NCBI GenBank assembly: GCA_050175615.1
Contig: JBFXIU010000077.1
Coordinates: 1 to 14,561 of the forward strand
DNA: 14,561 bases
Direction: 5' to 3'
DNA from: CAYXXZ01 sp050175615
Lineage (GTDB): Bacteria > Pseudomonadota > Gammaproteobacteria > Pseudomonadales > Porticoccaceae
Shown here: one piece after another, positions 13,805-14,561 of the stretch
Position numbering within the stretch: position 1 is the stretch's first letter
Layout: every line of letters starts with the position of its first letter
The notes under the pieces: model-generated
Told to the model about the DNA's origin: nothing
Database searches by the model: none
Seen by the model: the letters and a program-made list of their open reading frames with translations, nothing else
Program-made: the position numbers and the translations under genes

Positions 13805-14561
13805 TTATTTTTTGTCTGAGTCCTTCACTTCCTCAAACTCGGCATCCACCACATCATCACCAGCGGGCTTACCGTCACCCTGCTGAGGCTCACCGCCCTG
13901 GGCAGCTGCATCTGCATACATTTTCTGCGCCAGAGCGGCAGACGCTTCAGACAGCTTGTTGGTGGCGGCTTCAATGGCGTCCTTGTCGTCGCCTTTAACC
14001 GCCTCTTCAACCTCCTTGATGGCAGACTCAATAGCAGACTTCTCTTCGTCAGTGGCTTTGTCGCCAGCTTCGGTGAGCGTCTTGCGAGCGGCATGAGCCA
14101 AGCCATCCGCAGCGTTGCGGGCATGAATCAGCTCTTCAAACTTCTTGTCTTCGGCGGCGTGGGCTTCAGCATCCTTGACCATTTTGTCGATCTCTTCATC
14201 GCTGAGACCGGAAGAGGCCTTGATGACAATGGATTGCTCTTTGCCTGTCGCCTTGTCTTTGGCGGAGACATTGAGAATACCGTTGGCGTCGAGATTAAAG
14301 GTCACCTCGATCTGGGGCATACCGCGGGGAGCTGGGGGAATATCCGCCAGATCAAAGCGTCCCAGGGATTTGTTCTGCGACGCCTGCTTGCGTTCGCCCT
14401 GAACCACATGAATGGTAACTGCGGTCTGATTGTCATCGGCGGTTGAAAACACCTGGGATTTCTTGGTGGGAATCGTGGTGTTTTTCTCGATCACCGGGGT
14501 GGCAACGCCGCCCATTGTCTCGATACCCAGAGTCAGGGGAGTAACATCGAGCAGCAAGATC
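13805..14561 (-). CDS. dnaK: Chaperone protein DnaK (Hsp70), C-terminal part (partial)
   Basis: About 252 C-terminal residues are present; the ATPase domain lies beyond the window's right edge. The visible part starts at the interdomain linker (LLLDVTPLTLGIET). It covers the beta-sandwich peptide-binding domain (KNTTIPTKKSQVF, IPPAPRGMPQIEVTFNLDANGILNVSAKDKATGKEQ) and the alpha-helical lid, and ends in the family tail DDVVDAEFEEVKDSDKK. The ATP-driven chaperone works with DnaJ and GrpE. A proline-, glycine- and glutamine-rich linker (QGGEPQQGDGKPAG) precedes the tail, which is normal. The order dnaK-dnaJ-dapB on one strand matches Pseudomonas-like genomes. The heat-shock promoter would be upstream, outside the window. 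Confidence 0.98.
   Translation of the reverse strand, partial: ILLLDVTPLTLGIETMGGVATPVIEKNTTIPTKKSQVFSTADDNQTAVTIHVVQGERKQASQNKSLGRFDLADIPPAPRGMPQIEVTFNLDANGILNVSAKDKATGKEQSIVIKASSGLSDEEIDKMVKDAEAHAAEDKKFEELIHARNAADGLAHAARKTLTEAGDKATDEEKSAIESAIKEVEEAVKGDDKDAIEAATNKLSEASAALAQKMYADAAAQGGEPQQGDGKPAGDDVVDAEFEEVKDSDKK

Noticed and set aside
13059..13886. 275-codon plus-strand frame opposite dnaJ and the dnaK end
   Set aside because: Antisense to two conserved genes, and low-complexity stretches mirror the DnaJ glycine-rich region; no independent support.

Overview
The window is ordinary gammaproteobacterial chromosome. Protein sequences (GlnL/GlnG, SecB, CarAB, DnaK/DnaJ/DapB) look closest to the Pseudomonas/Cellvibrionales side of the class, and a NhaD-type sodium/proton antiporter suggests a marine or saline habitat. 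The taxon is inferred from protein similarity recalled from memory, not from a marker gene. No phage, plasmid, CRISPR or defence genes are present.

Layout, left to right. (1) Nitrogen control, plus strand: the last codons of glnA and a strong terminator; a secreted DUF4124 protein; a 244-bp gap with an excellent NtrC-binding palindrome and a textbook sigma-54 promoter; then glnL (ntrB) and glnG (ntrC) overlapping by 8 bp. A perfect 15-bp stem terminator closes the unit and also serves the convergent genes. (2) Minus strand, transcribed right to left: carA-carB-greA-yibN-secB, probably largely co-transcribed. These cover carbamoyl phosphate synthesis, transcript cleavage, a cysteine-free rhodanese-like membrane protein and the SecB export chaperone. 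A long leader precedes carA. It holds a strong intrinsic terminator whose 5' arm is overlapped by an 11-codon ORF, which looks like an attenuator. (3) nhaD on the plus strand, divergent from carA. (4) A 321-bp gap carrying a 247-bp non-coding element with long terminal inverted repeats whose edge falls exactly on the dapB stop codon. (5) dapB, dnaJ and the 3' part of dnaK on the minus strand.

The genes are housekeeping. The gene order is a mosaic of two blocks familiar from Pseudomonas-like genomes: dnaK-dnaJ-dapB-carAB-greA and glnA...ntrBC...secB-grx-yibN. They are joined between greA and yibN; grxC is missing from its usual place, and nhaD plus the inverted-repeat element sit between carA and dapB. 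I saw no undescribed protein system. The points most worth a second look are non-coding: the MITE-like element at dapB's stop, the carAB leader/attenuator, and a REP-like nested palindrome behind secB. The cysteine-less YibN is a further, smaller point.
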